From Scedosporium boydii (lineage: Eukaryota > Ascomycota > Sordariomycetes > Microascales > Microascaceae): DNA of 64,000 bases. The stretch lies in contig NJFT01000006.1 of the NCBI GenBank assembly GCA_002221725.1, positions 62,001-126,000 on the forward strand, given 5' to 3'. The notes under the pieces are model-generated. The model searched no databases. It was given only the letters and a program-made list of their open reading frames with translations, and had not been told where the DNA came from. Both the position numbers and the translations under genes were made by a program. Positions 21,417-34,162 of the stretch are shown in pieces. Numbering within the stretch: the first letter of the stretch is position 1; each line of letters begins with the position of its first letter.

Positions 21417-21760
21417 TCAGTCTCTGCCCGACTTTTTGTTGGCGTCCTCACGGGCAGCCTTGAGTTTCTCTGCGAACTCTTCACCAAAGTCTTCCAATTG
21501 AGCGATCTGGCGTAGTTCGCTGCCCAGAAGACTTCATCTTTACCCAACCCTTATATCCTAGCCACCGGTGATAGGCACTGCCCTCTTCACACAGAACGGT
21601 GCCTTCGGATTCCGGAAGTAACCCAAGCTGGGGTCGGCCTCGTATCCCCCAGGGCCCCTCCACTAATATCTCCGCTTGGACCAGTTAGGTTCGAAGCATG
21701 CTGAAGACGAAGCCATCACGACTAAGGGACAAAATTCTACCTCTCCCATCGAAGTAAATG
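21417..21760 (-). pseudogene. Relic of an unidentified protein-coding gene
   Basis: Minus-strand segments look strongly coding but are interrupted. The end reads ELRQIAQLEDFGEEFAEKL then KAAREDANKKSGRD before a TGA at 21417-21419. In the same frame further upstream lies GGYEADPSLGYFRNPKAPF then CVKRAVPITGG, separated from the end by about eleven codons with three stops (perhaps an intron remnant). A third piece (LNQQLLLDIYFDGRGRI) lies further upstream in another frame. I cannot name the family. No full gene can be assembled. Confidence 0.35.
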
Positions 21761-22716
21761 TCTAGAAGAAGTTGCTGGTTGAGTGTGTGCTCTCTCTCCT
21801 TTTAGGTTGTTTGAATTATGTCAAATCTGCTCTAAGGCCCTTTACAGGCAGAACTGGGAACAAATCGTGGCAATGTTAGGAGAAAAGTGGAGAAATGGGG
21901 GACTTGCCAGAACTGGAGTGATCGCATCTTATCAACTGTCTCACAAGCTTCCAACACTTCTGCAAATGCGACGTCGTACCCGTCTACTGCACAACGCCAT
22001 GTTGATTGAGCCCTTGCGTATAGCGAATAGATTTCGCTACTACCTGCTCGATCGACCCCGATAGGGAGTTATCAAACGGGCGTTTCTAAATTGAGCCCTT
22101 CGTTAAGCCTTCGTTTTCGCCTTGTCCATCAAACTACCATATTAGGTATTAGGGGTATTTGACACGCCACGTACTTACATCGATGACGTGCTGGAGGACG
22201 AAACCGGGAGCAACCGTCCACGGCAAGGAGGAATTGCAACCGGATGGAACTAACGGACGAGGTTATTTCGAACGATAGTGTAGCGGGGAGAGAAACTGAA
22301 ACACAGATAGCGATCGTGTGTCGCATTATCAACGCTCATCAATGACCGCTTTAGGAAGCTGTGCTCCATTTTATCTTTCGATTGATGCAGCGTGCAACTG
22401 TCAACTTCCAGCGTTCTACGCCCTTCGCATCATCATTGCGCCTTTGAAGGTTTACCTTCCCCACATCGTGTCGATTTCTAAGCCCTTCCATCGTTCCCCT
22501 CTCGAGTTAGCCCAATTAATAATCCCATTTCTAATCTCATTACCGAGGACGGCCGAACGTATTTATCAATTGATGAGATCTCAACTCTCTTTCAAGTGGA
22601 GATCTCCAACTATATAAGTGTCGGTTTAGGACTTCGTTCCCTGCTAGATCTTCCCATGCAGAACACACTCATTTTTTTCTTAAACTCAACGAATATCTTT
22701 CCCCCAGAAACCAACA
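21761..22716. other. Intergenic / GST promoter region
   Basis: About 950 bp without a recognisable gene. The right end is pyrimidine-rich before the GST start codon, as is common for fungal promoters. No specific site is claimed. Confidence 0.35.
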
Positions 22717-23370
22717 ATGGTGTTGCCAATTACCCTGTACTCTCACCCGGGCGGTCCTAACCCGTGGAAGGTCGCCCTGATTCTGGAAGAGCTTGGAATT
22801 CCCTACGAGAACAAGTTCCTCGACTTCGTGCAAGTCAAGCAGGAGCCTTTCGTTTCCGTAAACCCCAACGGCCGCGTCCCCGCCATCGAGGATCCCAACA
22901 CGGGTCTGACTCTCTGGGAATCGGGCGCCATCGTCCTGTACCTCATTGACCAATACGATACCGAGCACAAGCTCAGCTATACCGACTTCCCCAACAAATA
23001 CCTTACCCAGCAGTGGCTCTTCTTCCAAGCTACCGGTCAAGGCCCCTACTACGGACAGCGTGTCTGGTTCGAAAGATATCACCCCGAAAAGATCCAGAGC
23101 GCCATTGATCGATACACCAACGAGGGCCGCAGGGTAGCTAGCGTGCTTGAAAGCGTGCTGGAGAAGAACGACTGGCTTGTTGGAGACAAGTGCACCTACG
23201 CCGACCTTTCCTGGCTTGCCTGGCAACGCCGGGCCCTCTCCCTGTTCGGGGAGGATCTTTACGAGAAGTATCCAAAGGTCGGGGCTTGGATCAAACGTAT
23301 GGAGGAGCGACCCACGGTGCAGAAGGTGTACAAAGACCAGGATGAGGCGATCGCTAACCAGAACCACTAA
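22717..23370 (+). CDS. Glutathione S-transferase (Ure2-like/fungal GST)
   Basis: An intact intronless gene of 217 residues. The N-terminal thioredoxin-like domain begins PITLYSHPGGPNPWKV, where the Asn-Pro-Trp-Lys helix is typical of the Ure2-like fungal GST class, and keeps NPNGRVPAIED (cis-Pro) and LWESGAIVLYL (glutathione gamma-Glu contact with ES). The C-terminal helical domain includes GDKCTYADLSWLAW, the usual N-capping box. The enzyme conjugates glutathione to electrophiles or reduces peroxides in the cytosol. It is flanked by about 1 kb and 2.7 kb of gene-poor DNA, so it stands alone. The ATG follows a CCAACAATGG context. Confidence 0.93.
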   Translation: MVLPITLYSHPGGPNPWKVALILEELGIPYENKFLDFVQVKQEPFVSVNPNGRVPAIEDPNTGLTLWESGAIVLYLIDQYDTEHKLSYTDFPNKYLTQQWLFFQATGQGPYYGQRVWFERYHPEKIQSAIDRYTNEGRRVASVLESVLEKNDWLVGDKCTYADLSWLAWQRRALSLFGEDLYEKYPKVGAWIKRMEERPTVQKVYKDQDEAIANQNH

Positions 23371-26053
23371 ATATTCGAATTTCGGCCGGGAGCCACTTTG
23401 GACAATTCGTGAAAGGGTTGCATAGTGTATGAACTCGGGGAGCCAAAAAAAGAAAAAATAATAATAATAATAAAATAAAATTCTTTTGAAACGAAGATCA
23501 CGAATGTAACCAGAGTCTCCGCTGTAATGCTGGTACCCTAATGTTTATGCTTCGAAACCTGCCTCAAAGGGCCTTCCAAGTTGGAGCCCCGAGGTACAGA
23601 GCCTTTCAACCCCATCTCGGTTGCTATGGGTCCCTTCGGTCTCAAGTTGCTCACAATTCACAGTCAGGTATAGGCGGTGCTATTTTATCTACTTTTCACA
23701 CCTATGAAGGGGCACTCATTCATTATAGCTAGTTGAAATAGCCTTTCGGAAGGATCACTTAGGGGCTTGGCGACATAGTAAGGGATAAACAGTAATGGTG
23801 GGTTGTACCGAGGTACAGAGGAAAGGCATCTCTAGGAACCGCCGGCCGGTCCCACATACCGCCGCTTCCAGAGCAACCTTTGACCATTGAGGCCGGCCTC
23901 TATTAGACAGAACATCTAGCTGTAAACCCGTTCCCGGTCTTCGGGGAACAGTGTCAGTTCCTGCGGAATTCGAAAGGGCACCTCAATACGGTCCCACGCA
24001 TCTCCATGTCAGATGATATCTGCAAACACTTGCGAATAGCTTCTTGGCCGTCTTACGATTGCAGGGAAATCTCATCCACGGCTTGTCCCAAACAGAAAGC
24101 GAGCGGAATCTACTCCGTTCATGGATCACTCTCTGACGCGATCATTCGGGCACCGAAGTTGCGGGCATTTCATTGGGCTTAAAAATCATGATGAAGGCAA
24201 TGACCCTTTGTCTAATTGCCAATTGGCCAAGACTATGGTGGTCTTCCAATGTGTCGGGAGATGCGGACAAGGCGCAGGTGTGTCCCACGCTTCTCGGACC
24301 ATTCCGTCTCCCCCACGTCGAGAACGTGGGGGTCTCTCGCCGGCTCTATTAACCTCAGTTATAACAATTCTGAACCTTGGGAATAAGGGTCCCAAGGCCA
24401 CGGAGAGGTCGTTGAGCTTCCATCTACTCGGGAACAATGGTAACCATGCGAGATGTAATGCCATTAAGCTTTCTGAGCGTTGATGTGCGCCGATGGAAAC
24501 CTTTCCCGACGAGCAAAGCCGTTTGCTTCACAATTGCCTGTGTTTAGCGAGCACGTAAGACCTTAGTACAGTCACCTCATCGTAGCGCATGATGCACCGG
24601 ATGGCCGCAAACATCAGATTGGATTCGACCACTTGGCTTGGTAGGGCATAGCGTCGGTATTTCGAGGCCCAATGTGGGAAGCACATGCAAAATAACCTTA
24701 CTTTGTCCTCCAAGAGAAGCTATTTCGAACACCACACCAGGTGTTACGCATCTGTGAGGGTGCATGACAGCGGAGGGCCGCACATTCCCGAGGCTGCGTT
24801 GGCCCCCGCAGTGGGGCGACTCGACCCTCCATGACTCTCTACTACACTAGGCAACTACACTAGCACAGGGTTTAGTAGCATTGATGGAGCTGTCTCGAAG
24901 CTAGAGGTTTACTTGGTTTGGACTAGAAAGGGGCATTGGCGTGCAAAGTTAGCTTTGGAGCAAAGCTTGTCTAGTTGAGTTTATCGCTGCCAAATAGAAA
25001 GGGGAAAGGAGGTAGAAAATGGAAGGTTGGGTTTCGAAGAAGGTAAAACATCAATTGATGTCTACTTGTAGCCCATCTGTCGGAGCTCTGGTTCGGTTAT
25101 TCAGGCGGTACGAAGTAATACCATGATCCTTCCATTGAATGAACCCGGTGGTGTCCACGCTGGGAGCCGGGTAGACAGGACGTGACGACCTGCACTGTGG
25201 CGAGTCTGGCGAGAAAAAGTACTTGTCGGTGCATAAGAGCATCATGGCTGGGCATTCATTCCATATCCAATTACGGCGCAGACAGGCACTATTAGTGTGT
25301 CACAGTTGTCCGTAAATGGTTGAATAACAAGAATATAGAGGTGTAGTGATGCCATCGCGGCTCAATATCCGTCAGCGGTCAGCTCATCGTCCACCGAAGC
25401 AGTTCAAGCCAGATGTGGCAGGTGAAATCACAAGTGTTCTTGGACACTAACCATTCCAGGCGTCGAAACCCGCGAGTGGAATCGCCTCTCTGTTTCGTAT
25501 CACTTTTGCTTACGATGTTTTGATGAATAAAGGCCGGGAGACCCGATCAGAAAAAATCCAGAATTTAGAACGTTGCTGTTCTCGCTGAGGTGCGAAATTT
25601 TGACCTAAATGGCGTCATCGGCCTAGTCGACCAAAGCGGATCCGCCGTCTCCTCTTCTGCCCCGAAAATTTTCAACCCGCGCCGTGGCACCCGCCAGAAG
25701 TAGGTGCTTTCTAGGCATTATGAGGTGCCTGTTCCATTTTGGACCGGGCCTATCACTCCACAGGCCATGGGGCGGAGATGGGGGAAGAGGGGCCTTCCCA
25801 ATGCAAAAGTTCTGCTCCCACTCAGTGAGGCCTTCCGACGGAGCCCGTGGGTACCAGAGTTTTCAAATACAATGGACACATCCCCGTCCCGTAGACTTAA
25901 ATGATGGAGAGCATATTATTTTAAATAAGAAGGTTGCGCTCCGTGTTTCCAAGACAATTCTCATCTTCATTCAGAGTTATCCTTTCTGGTTTTGTGTTAC
26001 CTTGAATTCGTCGATATACCCGCCATTTTGAGCCTATTGGTTCCAGCTCCAAG
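23371..26053. other. Long gene-poor stretch
   Basis: About 2.7 kb without a recognised gene. It holds an AAT/AAAT microsatellite (about 23457-23482) and a perfect short hairpin (CCCCCACGT at 24310-24318 with ACGTGGGGG at 24324-24332). Open frames here are short and show no family pattern. The right end must hold the permease promoter. Confidence 0.4.
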
Positions 26054-27807
26054 ATGGTTAGCTTCTTCTCCCCAAAAGTTAAGGATGCGCCCCCGGACTC
26101 GGCGGCAGGGGGAAAAGCCCACAAGGATGACCTCGACGCTATCCCCCATCCGACAGACTACGATAGCGATGTCGGTAAGGCGACACACAGACACCTATTA
26201 TGCTTTGGGACCTGAAGATCATTACTGACAAGAACTCCAAAGTCGGACACATCGCCCAAGCACGCGAAGCGAAGCGGCAGATCGGCATTCCTAGCGCAGT
26301 GTTCCTGATCGTCAATCGAATTATCGGCACGGGTATTTTCGCGACTCCCAGTGGTATCCTCGCCTTGTCCGGCAGCGTCGGCCTTACGCTCTTCATATGG
26401 GTTGCTGGCATGTTGATTGCCTTCGCGGGCACAGCAGTTTACCTGGAATTCGGCACTGCCATTCCCAAGAACGGAGGCGAGAAGAACTACCTTGAATACG
26501 TCTACCGGAAACCAAAGTTTCTTGCCACCGGCCTGTACGCTGGATATGTCGTTCTCCTCGGTTGGGCCAGCGGTAACTCTGTTGTCTTTGGTGAATACAT
26601 TCTCCATGCCGCGCAGGTCAAGGTAGATCGGTGGAACCAGCGTGGCGTCGGGCTTGCATGCATTACCGCGGCCTTCTTGATCCATGGCCTTGCTCTCAAG
26701 TGGGGCCTGCGACTCCAGAACTTCTTGGGAACGATCAAGGTCATCATCATCCTTATCATTGTGGTTTCGGGATGGGTCGCCCTCGCCGGCCACACCAAGC
26801 TCGACACGAAGCCCAACAACTTCGACAACGCCTTCGACGGCACGACCGGCAGCGCATACGGTGTCGTCACGGCGCTCTACAACGTCATCTGGAGCTATAT
26901 CGGTTACAGCAACGCCAACTACGCCTTGAGCGAAACCAAGAACCCCGTCAGGACGCTGAAGATCGCCGCCCCCCTCGCTGTCGGCGTCATTTCCATCCTT
27001 TACATGTTCGTGAACATCGCATACTTCGCAGCCGTCCCCAAAGAGGAGATCCTGGCTGCCCGACGACTGGTCGCTGCTTCTCTGTTCCGAAACATGTTTG
27101 GAGAGACAGCCGAGCGTGCTCTCTCTGTTTTCGTCGCACTATCCGCTTTCGGCAATGTCTTGAGTGTCATCTTCTCCCAGGGCAGGCTGGTCCAGGAGTT
27201 TGGTCGTGAAGGTGTGCTGCCATTCTCGCGGTTCTGGGCAAGCAACAGGCCATTCAATGCACCACTTGCCGGATTGTTTGAACACTGGCTCGTCTCTATC
27301 ATCATCATGTTGGCTCCCCCGCCAGGTGATGCTTATAACTTCATTCTCAAGTAAGTGCCTTTCGCTTTGTATGATCGAGGATAAGCAACCCCCTTACTGA
27401 CGTTTTATTTTTCCAGCCTCATTTCCTACCCTCTTGCCATCGTCAATGTATTCGTTGCTGGTGCCCTCGTTCATCTCTACCTTCACCGCAAGGCCTGGAA
27501 TTGGAACCCTCCGATCAGCGCCACTCTCCCTGTCGTCCTCTTCTTCCTCCTCAGCAATATCTACCTCGCCGTCGCACCCTTCGTTCCTCCGGAGGAAGGA
27601 CAGAACATCTACGAGAGCCTCCCCTACTGGATTCACTGCGTTGTCGGTATCGGCATCATTCTCGCTGGAGGCGTCTACTGGCTCTTCTGGGCTATTATCC
27701 TGCCCAGGATTGGCGGCTACCAGTTGGTTAGGGAGGTGGTGGTTGACGACATCGATGGATGGGAGAGAAACCTGTTCAGGAGGAAGCCTCTTTCGGAAAC
27801 TTCGTAG
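26054..27807 (+). CDS. Amino-acid permease of the LAT/methionine-permease (Mup1-like) type
   Basis: Three exons: 26054-26174, 26243-27350 and 27417-27807, giving 539 residues. The APC-superfamily core begins QIGIPSAVFLIVNRIIGTGIFATP, matching transmembrane helix 1 with its unwound GTGIF substrate-binding segment; about twelve hydrophobic helices follow, including WSYIGYSNANYALSE, a helix-6 signature. The product should import neutral amino acids, most likely methionine by family resemblance, across the plasma membrane. Intron 1 is less certain: the only acceptor in the right phase is AAAG at 26239-26242, 13-18 nt after a CTGAC branch point. Intron 2 (GTAAGT...TTCCAG) is clear. No break is visible. 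The short soluble tails contain Lys and acidic residues usable for ubiquitin-dependent turnover. Confidence 0.87.
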
Positions 27808-28158
27808 AGAGAGGTTTGTGGAGGGTCCAGGGACTCTCCAGAGCAACTCGTGGTTTAGTTTGAAATGCTGGCATTTATTTTGTTGATTTCAGCAAGCATG
27901 TATTTGTTTCCTTCACGGTAATCAGTTAGGATACCCTAATAACGTATATACACATATCCCTAATCTGATCCCCAAGGATTCCCTTTCTTTTAGAACCAAG
28001 TAGCTCGTGTTTTAGTTTGGAGCACGGTGAGCAGTGGCTGCTGATTTGGGCGAGGCACCCTGCGTTGTCGTCCGGTCGCCCTTCCCTAACTAAACAAGGC
28101 AACTACACTGCCTCCTTTTAATGCTTAGAATATACCGCCGTACACCGCCCCGGAAGGT

Positions 28159-28973
28159 TTAGTAGGCACGAAGGCGGCTATGAGGCGTAGCACTTCGTTT
28201 GACTGCGTAAGCCGAGGCTTTAAAGCTTAGAAAGGCTCTGTGTGGTGATGTTGCTGTGGCGTCGTCACAAGGGCTGTCCCCGAGCGCTACCTCATGGAGC
28301 TGATATGTGCATTGAATAAACCACACACTGCAATGCTCCGCTTTTGTCCATTGCAACGACCATTTTTCGATGCTCGGCCAGACACTGTACGCAACGCATG
28401 CGACTGATAAAAACATGACTACCCAACTCTCGGGTCCCGGTATGATATCTGTCGTGTAACGCACAATAGTCAGAAGCGCAAGCTCAACAGGGATGACGGC
28501 CCCCCTTACCACAGTAGAAGCGGTGTTGAGACGGGCGATCCGATGGATTGATAACTCCGCCACTAAGCAAACCACTCCCATACCGGTCACGCCAGAGTAC
28601 CACACAGGGGCAAATGTAATAAGATAAGAGTTGGCTAGCATAACCGCGACGCTAGGACTTACTGCGAATACGGCGGTCATCAGTCTTACCACCGGTTGAA
28701 GTATCACTTTATCTCGGTGACGAATTTGCGGCTTAAAGAATGCACCGATTAGGAGCAAAGAGAGCCCGGACAGAAGATTCGCAATTGTGATTCCATCTAT
28801 CGCGAACGCTGTGCCGATATCATCGTCAGGTGCAAAGAAGAACTCAAGCCATGCTGTCCCGGAGAGGGCGGTCAAGACCATAAGGCGTACATAACTTGAT
28901 GTCCAGCGATATGAGTAGGGAATCTTCGCAACCAATACCGTCGACAGGTTCCAAAGAAATTGAAGGATGGGGC
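28159..28973 (-). CDS. Multi-pass membrane protein segment, 5' part uncertain
   Basis: An open frame of about 271 codons from GPILQFLWNLSTVLV onward (first ATG at 28935, MVAKIPYSYRW) with six or so hydrophobic helices and a serine/arginine-rich C-terminus. It directly follows, on the same strand but in another frame, the stop of the next entry. It may be the 3' exon of that membrane-protein gene, joined by an unrecognised intron or displaced by a 1-nt shift, or a separate small gene. I do not recognise a transporter family motif. Confidence 0.4.
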
Positions 28974-30654
28974 CTATGAAAGCACAGTTTGGGCGAGATT
29001 TAAGAAGGGCTTGAGGAAGCCTTTTGGGTTATCGACTATTATATACACTGCAGCTTCAAGATAGGAAATCGTTATAAGTATACAAGTCCCTTGGAAGATG
29101 GCGGACTGAGTAGTATAGCTTGTATATATCTCCTGTAGCTCTTCATGCGGATCCTCTGACTCCACGGGATTGATAGCCTCAACGGACACCGCACTTCGCC
29201 CCTGAGGAATGGAGTCCTCGAGGTCAGTGGTCTCGATGTTTGAATTTTCCGTTGTCTGGCTCCGGGAGGCTGGGCAGGACGCATTCGAACCCCCGTTTTC
29301 TAGAGGGCTTAGAAGGTCGCGGGTTGTGTTTGCTAACTCCCTTCTTATATCGGAGAAGTTTTCTGCTATCGATATGAGTGGTGATGCGACCAGAATCAGT
29401 GGGAATATCTGCCCAAAGGTCCAGTCATCCTCCTCGCTGGGGCCTTGCCGTTTTGTGGCGAAAAGCCGTCGTGTTCCCCAGATAGATGCAACAACTAGCC
29501 AAAAGACCTTGACGCAGAGGATTAGCTTAACTTTCCCTTCTAGGAGTTAGCTAGAGTATGAATTCATCCTTACCTCGGCGAAGAAAGATGTAAATAAGTC
29601 GATGTGCCCCTGGATGACTCGAAGCAGAGCTATAAAGGGGGGAGTGAGTGCTCGCCTCTTATTCTCCCTGCACTTCTCTGGTCGCCAATACAAGTCCTTA
29701 AGAAGAGAATTTATCCCATATTCTTTTGCAGTAGCTCTAAGCCGAAAGTCGAATGTAGGCCGCATCTTAGCTACACGAATAGTTTATGCGTAGACTAGGA
29801 GCGGGATTGTTATGAGCATTGACTCAAAAGCTGTTGTTCCCTTGTCCATTGGAAGGCGAAGATAGCATTTGGCATACTGTGATGGCTCAGCACCACCCTC
29901 CCAATCAAAGTGGCCTGTTATACCAACACCAAAGATCAACAACAGAGCCAAGGCGAATGTGAATACGCATCGTAATACTCTCTCCCGAGGACGGTTTGCA
30001 AGGTAGTTCCGCAAAAATGAAAGCGTTGAAAGGTGGGTTAGGGAGGAGAACCACGCAAGTTGAACGACTAATTGCCAGTGGTAGGATGATAGACCTCCTT
30101 GTACTAGCATAGCAAGGCCGCTAATAAGAATGGCAAACCCGGTGACGATTTGGATATCTGCGAAGGCAAGAATACACTAGCTATGGGTTAGACTAGACTT
30201 GCGGACATAAACAACGGATTGTCTTACCTTGTTCAATGCTGACTCCATGGCTCCTCGCTTAAAGCGCTGCATTCGTTGGAGGGCCTTGCATCTTCGTAAA
30301 AAGCCAAGAATCAACATGTCGACAGGGTTCGGGATGCTGCAAACGTCATATCGGTTCCCTGCGGTATCGCTCCGGAAGGGATGCAGTGTCCGGTCGTAGG
30401 CCAAGACATAATAAAATATCAGCAACACAACAACCATCCACGCAGTTATAACGAAAGAATACACGACCTAAAATTCATGTCAATTTCTTACCACTTTTGG
30501 AAGGAAATACGTAGTGATATATATGAGAAGCACTTACGCCCGGCCCGGCGATATCTCCATTCGGCTCGATCTTATCAGGTGGCGCGGAGCAGTTAAAGTC
30601 GTCCCCATGCCGTCCTAATTCAGTCGAATCTGTGTTCTCTCTCGCAGGGTTTGG
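28974..30654 (-). pseudogene. Fungal integral membrane protein gene with in-frame TAA
   Basis: Four exons are consistent: 30538 to about 30654, 30228-30467, 29574-30176 and 28974-29507. They give a polytopic protein of a fungus-specific unknown family (pattern DIAGPG, SFVITAWMVV, DIQIVTGFAILI, LSSYHWQLVVQLAWFSSLTH, GHFDW). The frame is broken by TAA at 29784-29786 (LLVYA-stop-TIRVAKM), with no intron there. The 5' end has no ATG in frame after an upstream TGA at 30655-30657, so the start is missing or in an unseen exon. The last exon ends in a TAG at 28974-28976. The intron at 29508-29573 uses a CAAG acceptor that fits the family (AEVFWLVV). Probably a pseudogene. Confidence 0.55.
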
Positions 30655-30659
30655 TCAAG

Positions 30660-31450
30660 TCGTGGATCGATGCGGTTTGGAAGTCTAAGAGCAACACCAA
30701 GCGACCGGGCAATACAAAATAGGATTGGCCTAGAAATACAGCCCGTTCACTCCGGCTACGGCTTTTTATTGTGTTTTATCCCCCACCCCCTCTCTTTTAA
30801 TCGAGGTCGATTGGCCCGGCCAGGCCCAGCGGCATCTTCCACAGGTTTGATTTAACACCAATGAAGAGATCAAGATTTCTGTTGGCGCGAATGGTGCCAA
30901 ACAGTTGTCAACCTCCCTGTCAGGACCGGGCTCACGTTAAAAGACCCCGCGTCATTGGTCGATATGTGCATATTCGTGGTCTCCTTGCATCTCGAGCCAA
31001 CACATCTGATCCCTTGGTCATTAGTTAGGCGAAATCAACCCCGAGTGTCAGATCTCCGGACAGTGAAAACGCGACTTCAGCTGAATATCACGCTCAGGCT
31101 CTGGATATTATTATGGATACCTACTATCTTTTATTCCTGTTTGTGTTTGCGAGTTTGTCCGAGACCACTCCTCATCAAAAGACGGTTCTCATGGAACTCC
31201 GCTCCGACCAAGCCGGCCACTAGGAGTTGCTTCGTGGAGTGAAATGAAGCGCCTCTTCGGAGCCTTGCATCTAACCGGTGACTACTCCTAACCGCCACAC
31301 CAGCCATCGCTCTAGATTGGTTGTCTCGATGCTGCAGCACCAAGGTTCCCCGCTTGGGAATCGGCGTGGGATAAAATATGATCTCCGAAGACCTTTGAAG
31401 AGAATAACTTCAATGTTGTCTCTCTTGGCAATTGAGTTCAATACCTCAAA
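30660..31450. other. Divergent intergenic region
   Basis: About 790 bp between the membrane-protein pseudogene and the HET gene. No feature recognised; it should carry the HET promoter. Confidence 0.35.
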
Positions 31451-33618
31451 ATGTCGGTGGCTGATTCCAAGCTTTGCATCTTCTGTCGCTGCCTCGAGCC
31501 AGCCGGACAGTCATGTCGCACCATCCAGCATATTTCCAGCATGGCAGCGACTCACAAAGTCCAGAAGGATCCACAGACTGTTCAAGTCCCCCTCTCTAGC
31601 GAAGATCAAAAACTCATCGAGTCGCTTCAGCAAAGACCAAGTAGTCTCTGCGGCCGTTGTTCTCGTTACGACGTTCGACGCGTGTTCGAGCAGGCGGATT
31701 ACAAAGACTACATTGACAGCCGCGCAATATCAAACGCCCTGCTCGCGGAGTACATCGACAGTCAGGAAAAGTACAAAATGTATTTGGGACAGCTCTCTTC
31801 TCTCCACCTCACGCCGTCGTGTCAGTTCTGTCGTTTGCTCTACTGCATTATGCCACGAGATGGATTAGATCCCGAGGACGAGATGTATAAGCTGGAGCCG
31901 TCCCCACGATACGTCCAAAAAGACGGCTGGGATCAGCTTTCAGAGGAGGTTAAACTGTCCTGCGCTCACGTTCTAGGGCTGGCGCGGGTCTCCTTCTCCC
32001 AAAGTGCTGTCACAATCGGGAACCATAGCCTCTCGCTGGGGATCAATCTTGGTTCTTCTATCGCGATGCATCCACTAGGTCCCGGAAGGAGCCTCAACAA
32101 TGCAAGGCTTGTCGACCCCCTTATCAACTTTGACGTCATCAAGAAACATCTCGACGTCTGTTTTAAGGTTCATGGAGATGCCTGCCGACCTTTCCGCAGT
32201 CGAGAGCTCTCTACAACAAAGATGATCGACGTCCTATCTCGCAAGGTAGTCCCCTACCCACCTGATTGCGAATACATGGCGCTGAGTTATGTCTGGGGAC
32301 GGGTCCACCCGCAGGATGGAGCGCTAGAGTCCGGAACACTCCCAGCCACAATCGAAGACGCCATAACAGCGACAAAGAAATTGGGCATGCAGTATCTTTG
32401 GGTTGACGCTCTTTGTATAGATCAATCAACGAACCCAACCCCCGAACAGGCCATCGCGAAACAGGCGCAGCTCAAGATAATGGACAGGATTTACGCGGGT
32501 GCGGCTCTCGTGTTTGTTGCCGTATCCGGGAGAGACTCGAATACGGGCTTACCCGGGCTCTCCATGAGATACCCCCGTGCAGGTCAGGTTAGTGAGCATG
32601 TTGGAGACGTCACACTGTTCACGGTTCCACCGTCTGTCAACTTGTCGATTGCCTCTTCGACCTGGAACACTCGCGCATGGACCCTCCAGGAGGTGACATT
32701 CGCCAGGCGCAGTTTACACTTTACAGACTTTCAGTGGCAATTATCTTGCGCGGCTATGTCCATAGCCGAGTGTGATTATGAGACTTTGGTGATGGTGCCG
32801 CCGCCGCATCCCGGCCTTACTTTTGTCAGGGCTGCATTTGGTGATTTAGATGTAAGACAAAACTCCAAACTTGAAAGGCACAACTAGACTGACCCTGCTG
32901 CTAGGACTACGAAACGAAAATCCATTCCTCTGGAAAGGGATCCTTCCACTTCTATTCGGGGATCATAGCCCAGTATAGCATGCGAAGAATGACCAATGAT
33001 AGCGACTCTTTGAATGCAGTTCTAGGAATCCTCTCCGCGCTCGAGAGGGGCCTATTCCCATTAGGCTTTATATCCGGCCTACCCTTGCGTAGTCATTCAT
33101 TTTCTCTCGCCTGGATGCATTCCTGCTCGTCAACTCCCAGGCGGCGGCCGGAATTCCCGAGCTGGACCTGGGCTGGATGGGAAGGCGTAGTGAAATATCA
33201 TGGCAAAATGGTACAAGATGTCGGCGAAGGGGAATACCCAAAAGTAGATTTGGAACCGGAGGTAGTATCTCACCAAGACAAGGAGCTCTCTCTCAAAGGG
33301 TGGGTAGTAGACCTGGATATTGTCACTGATCCATTTAGTGAAGTTCGAGTACCTAGCGGAAACGACACCGAAGTTGGTTACGTGATGGAAGGGGATGAGG
33401 TGCATCCAAATACACTTCCGTCCGGGAAGTACAGCTGCTTGGTGGGACAGCGCGTGATTCAGGCACCTAGTGCGCGTGGCTCCGGAAAACAAACTATTTT
33501 TATGATTGTCCTGGACTGGGCCGGAACCATGGCTCAAAGGAAGACGATGATTACCGTGAACATCTCGGCTGATTTCATTGTGTTTAAGCCGGTGAAGCGC
33601 ACTATTACGCTAGTTTAA
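31451..33618 (+). CDS. HET-domain (heterokaryon incompatibility) protein
   Basis: Two exons: 31451-32851 and 32905-33618 (53-nt intron), 704 residues. The N-terminus has CxxC-type cysteines (LCIFCRCLEP, SLCGRCSRYD) and a CQFCRLLY segment often seen ahead of fungal HET domains. The HET domain (PF06985 pattern) is complete at about residues 275-430: EYMALSYVWG, YLWVDALCIDQ, MDRIYAGAALVFVAVSG and STWNTRAWTLQE. The C-terminal half contains the usual SFSLAWMH and FPSWTWAGWEG motifs. HET proteins trigger cell death when genetically different hyphae fuse, usually with a partner locus; they are also TIR-like in fold. No break is seen and the intron phase is correct. The UCH gene follows 545 bp downstream on the same strand. 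Confidence 0.92.
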
Positions 33619-34162
33619 GAGGACAGTGAAGGCTTCGAGCACTCATTATATATTACACAATTGTTCTCTTGATGGACTCTTCATGGTCTCCTCCGTGATC
33701 GACTCCACATATCGGAATTCCCAAGAGTACCATCACTGCGCTGTGAAGTAGGGATACCAACGTACCTTTCCCATTGTTCCTCAGTTGCCGTATGGGAAAG
33801 TGGCCCTTGGATGGGATTTGAGCTTCTACCTGCCTTCGATTGTGGATTGCAGAGATAGAGCTTACTTGGAGCTGGAATAAAGTTAGTGTATATAAGCGTG
33901 CCTGCCTTCGTCTCACTGTCTGTGTCGCTGGGAGGAAATGGTGGGGGTGTCCTGACGTTCTGAAGGCGCTCGGACCAGTGTGTGACGTGACCCAAGCTTC
34001 TCTGCTGGAGCCTGCTTTCCACTTCTAACAACAGAGTTGCGCAATGCCATTGCAGCCTATTGCAGCCTGGAGAGTCTTCCGAATCACAACACACATCAAA
34101 GCCAAGCAACTTTCTCTTCGACCACCATATCAAGGAAGACAAAATACTATTCTACCAGCAAT
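33619..34162. other. Short intergenic region / UCH leader
   Basis: About 540 bp between HET and UCH genes. A tandem 10-mer ATTGCAGCCT occurs twice at about 34050-34069. The frame ahead of the chosen UCH start is open from 34037, so a longer protein is possible but unlikely. Confidence 0.35.

Noticed and set aside
22669..23367. Minus-strand 232-codon frame
   Set aside because: Exact shadow of the intact GST gene.
24310..24332. Perfect hairpin CCCCCACGT/ACGTGGGGG as a terminator or RNA
   Set aside because: Isolated, with no adjacent gene end or T-run; could be chance in GC-rich DNA.
26158..26793. Minus-strand frame of 211 codons
   Set aside because: Shadow of the permease gene; no motif and strongly biased composition from the opposite frame.
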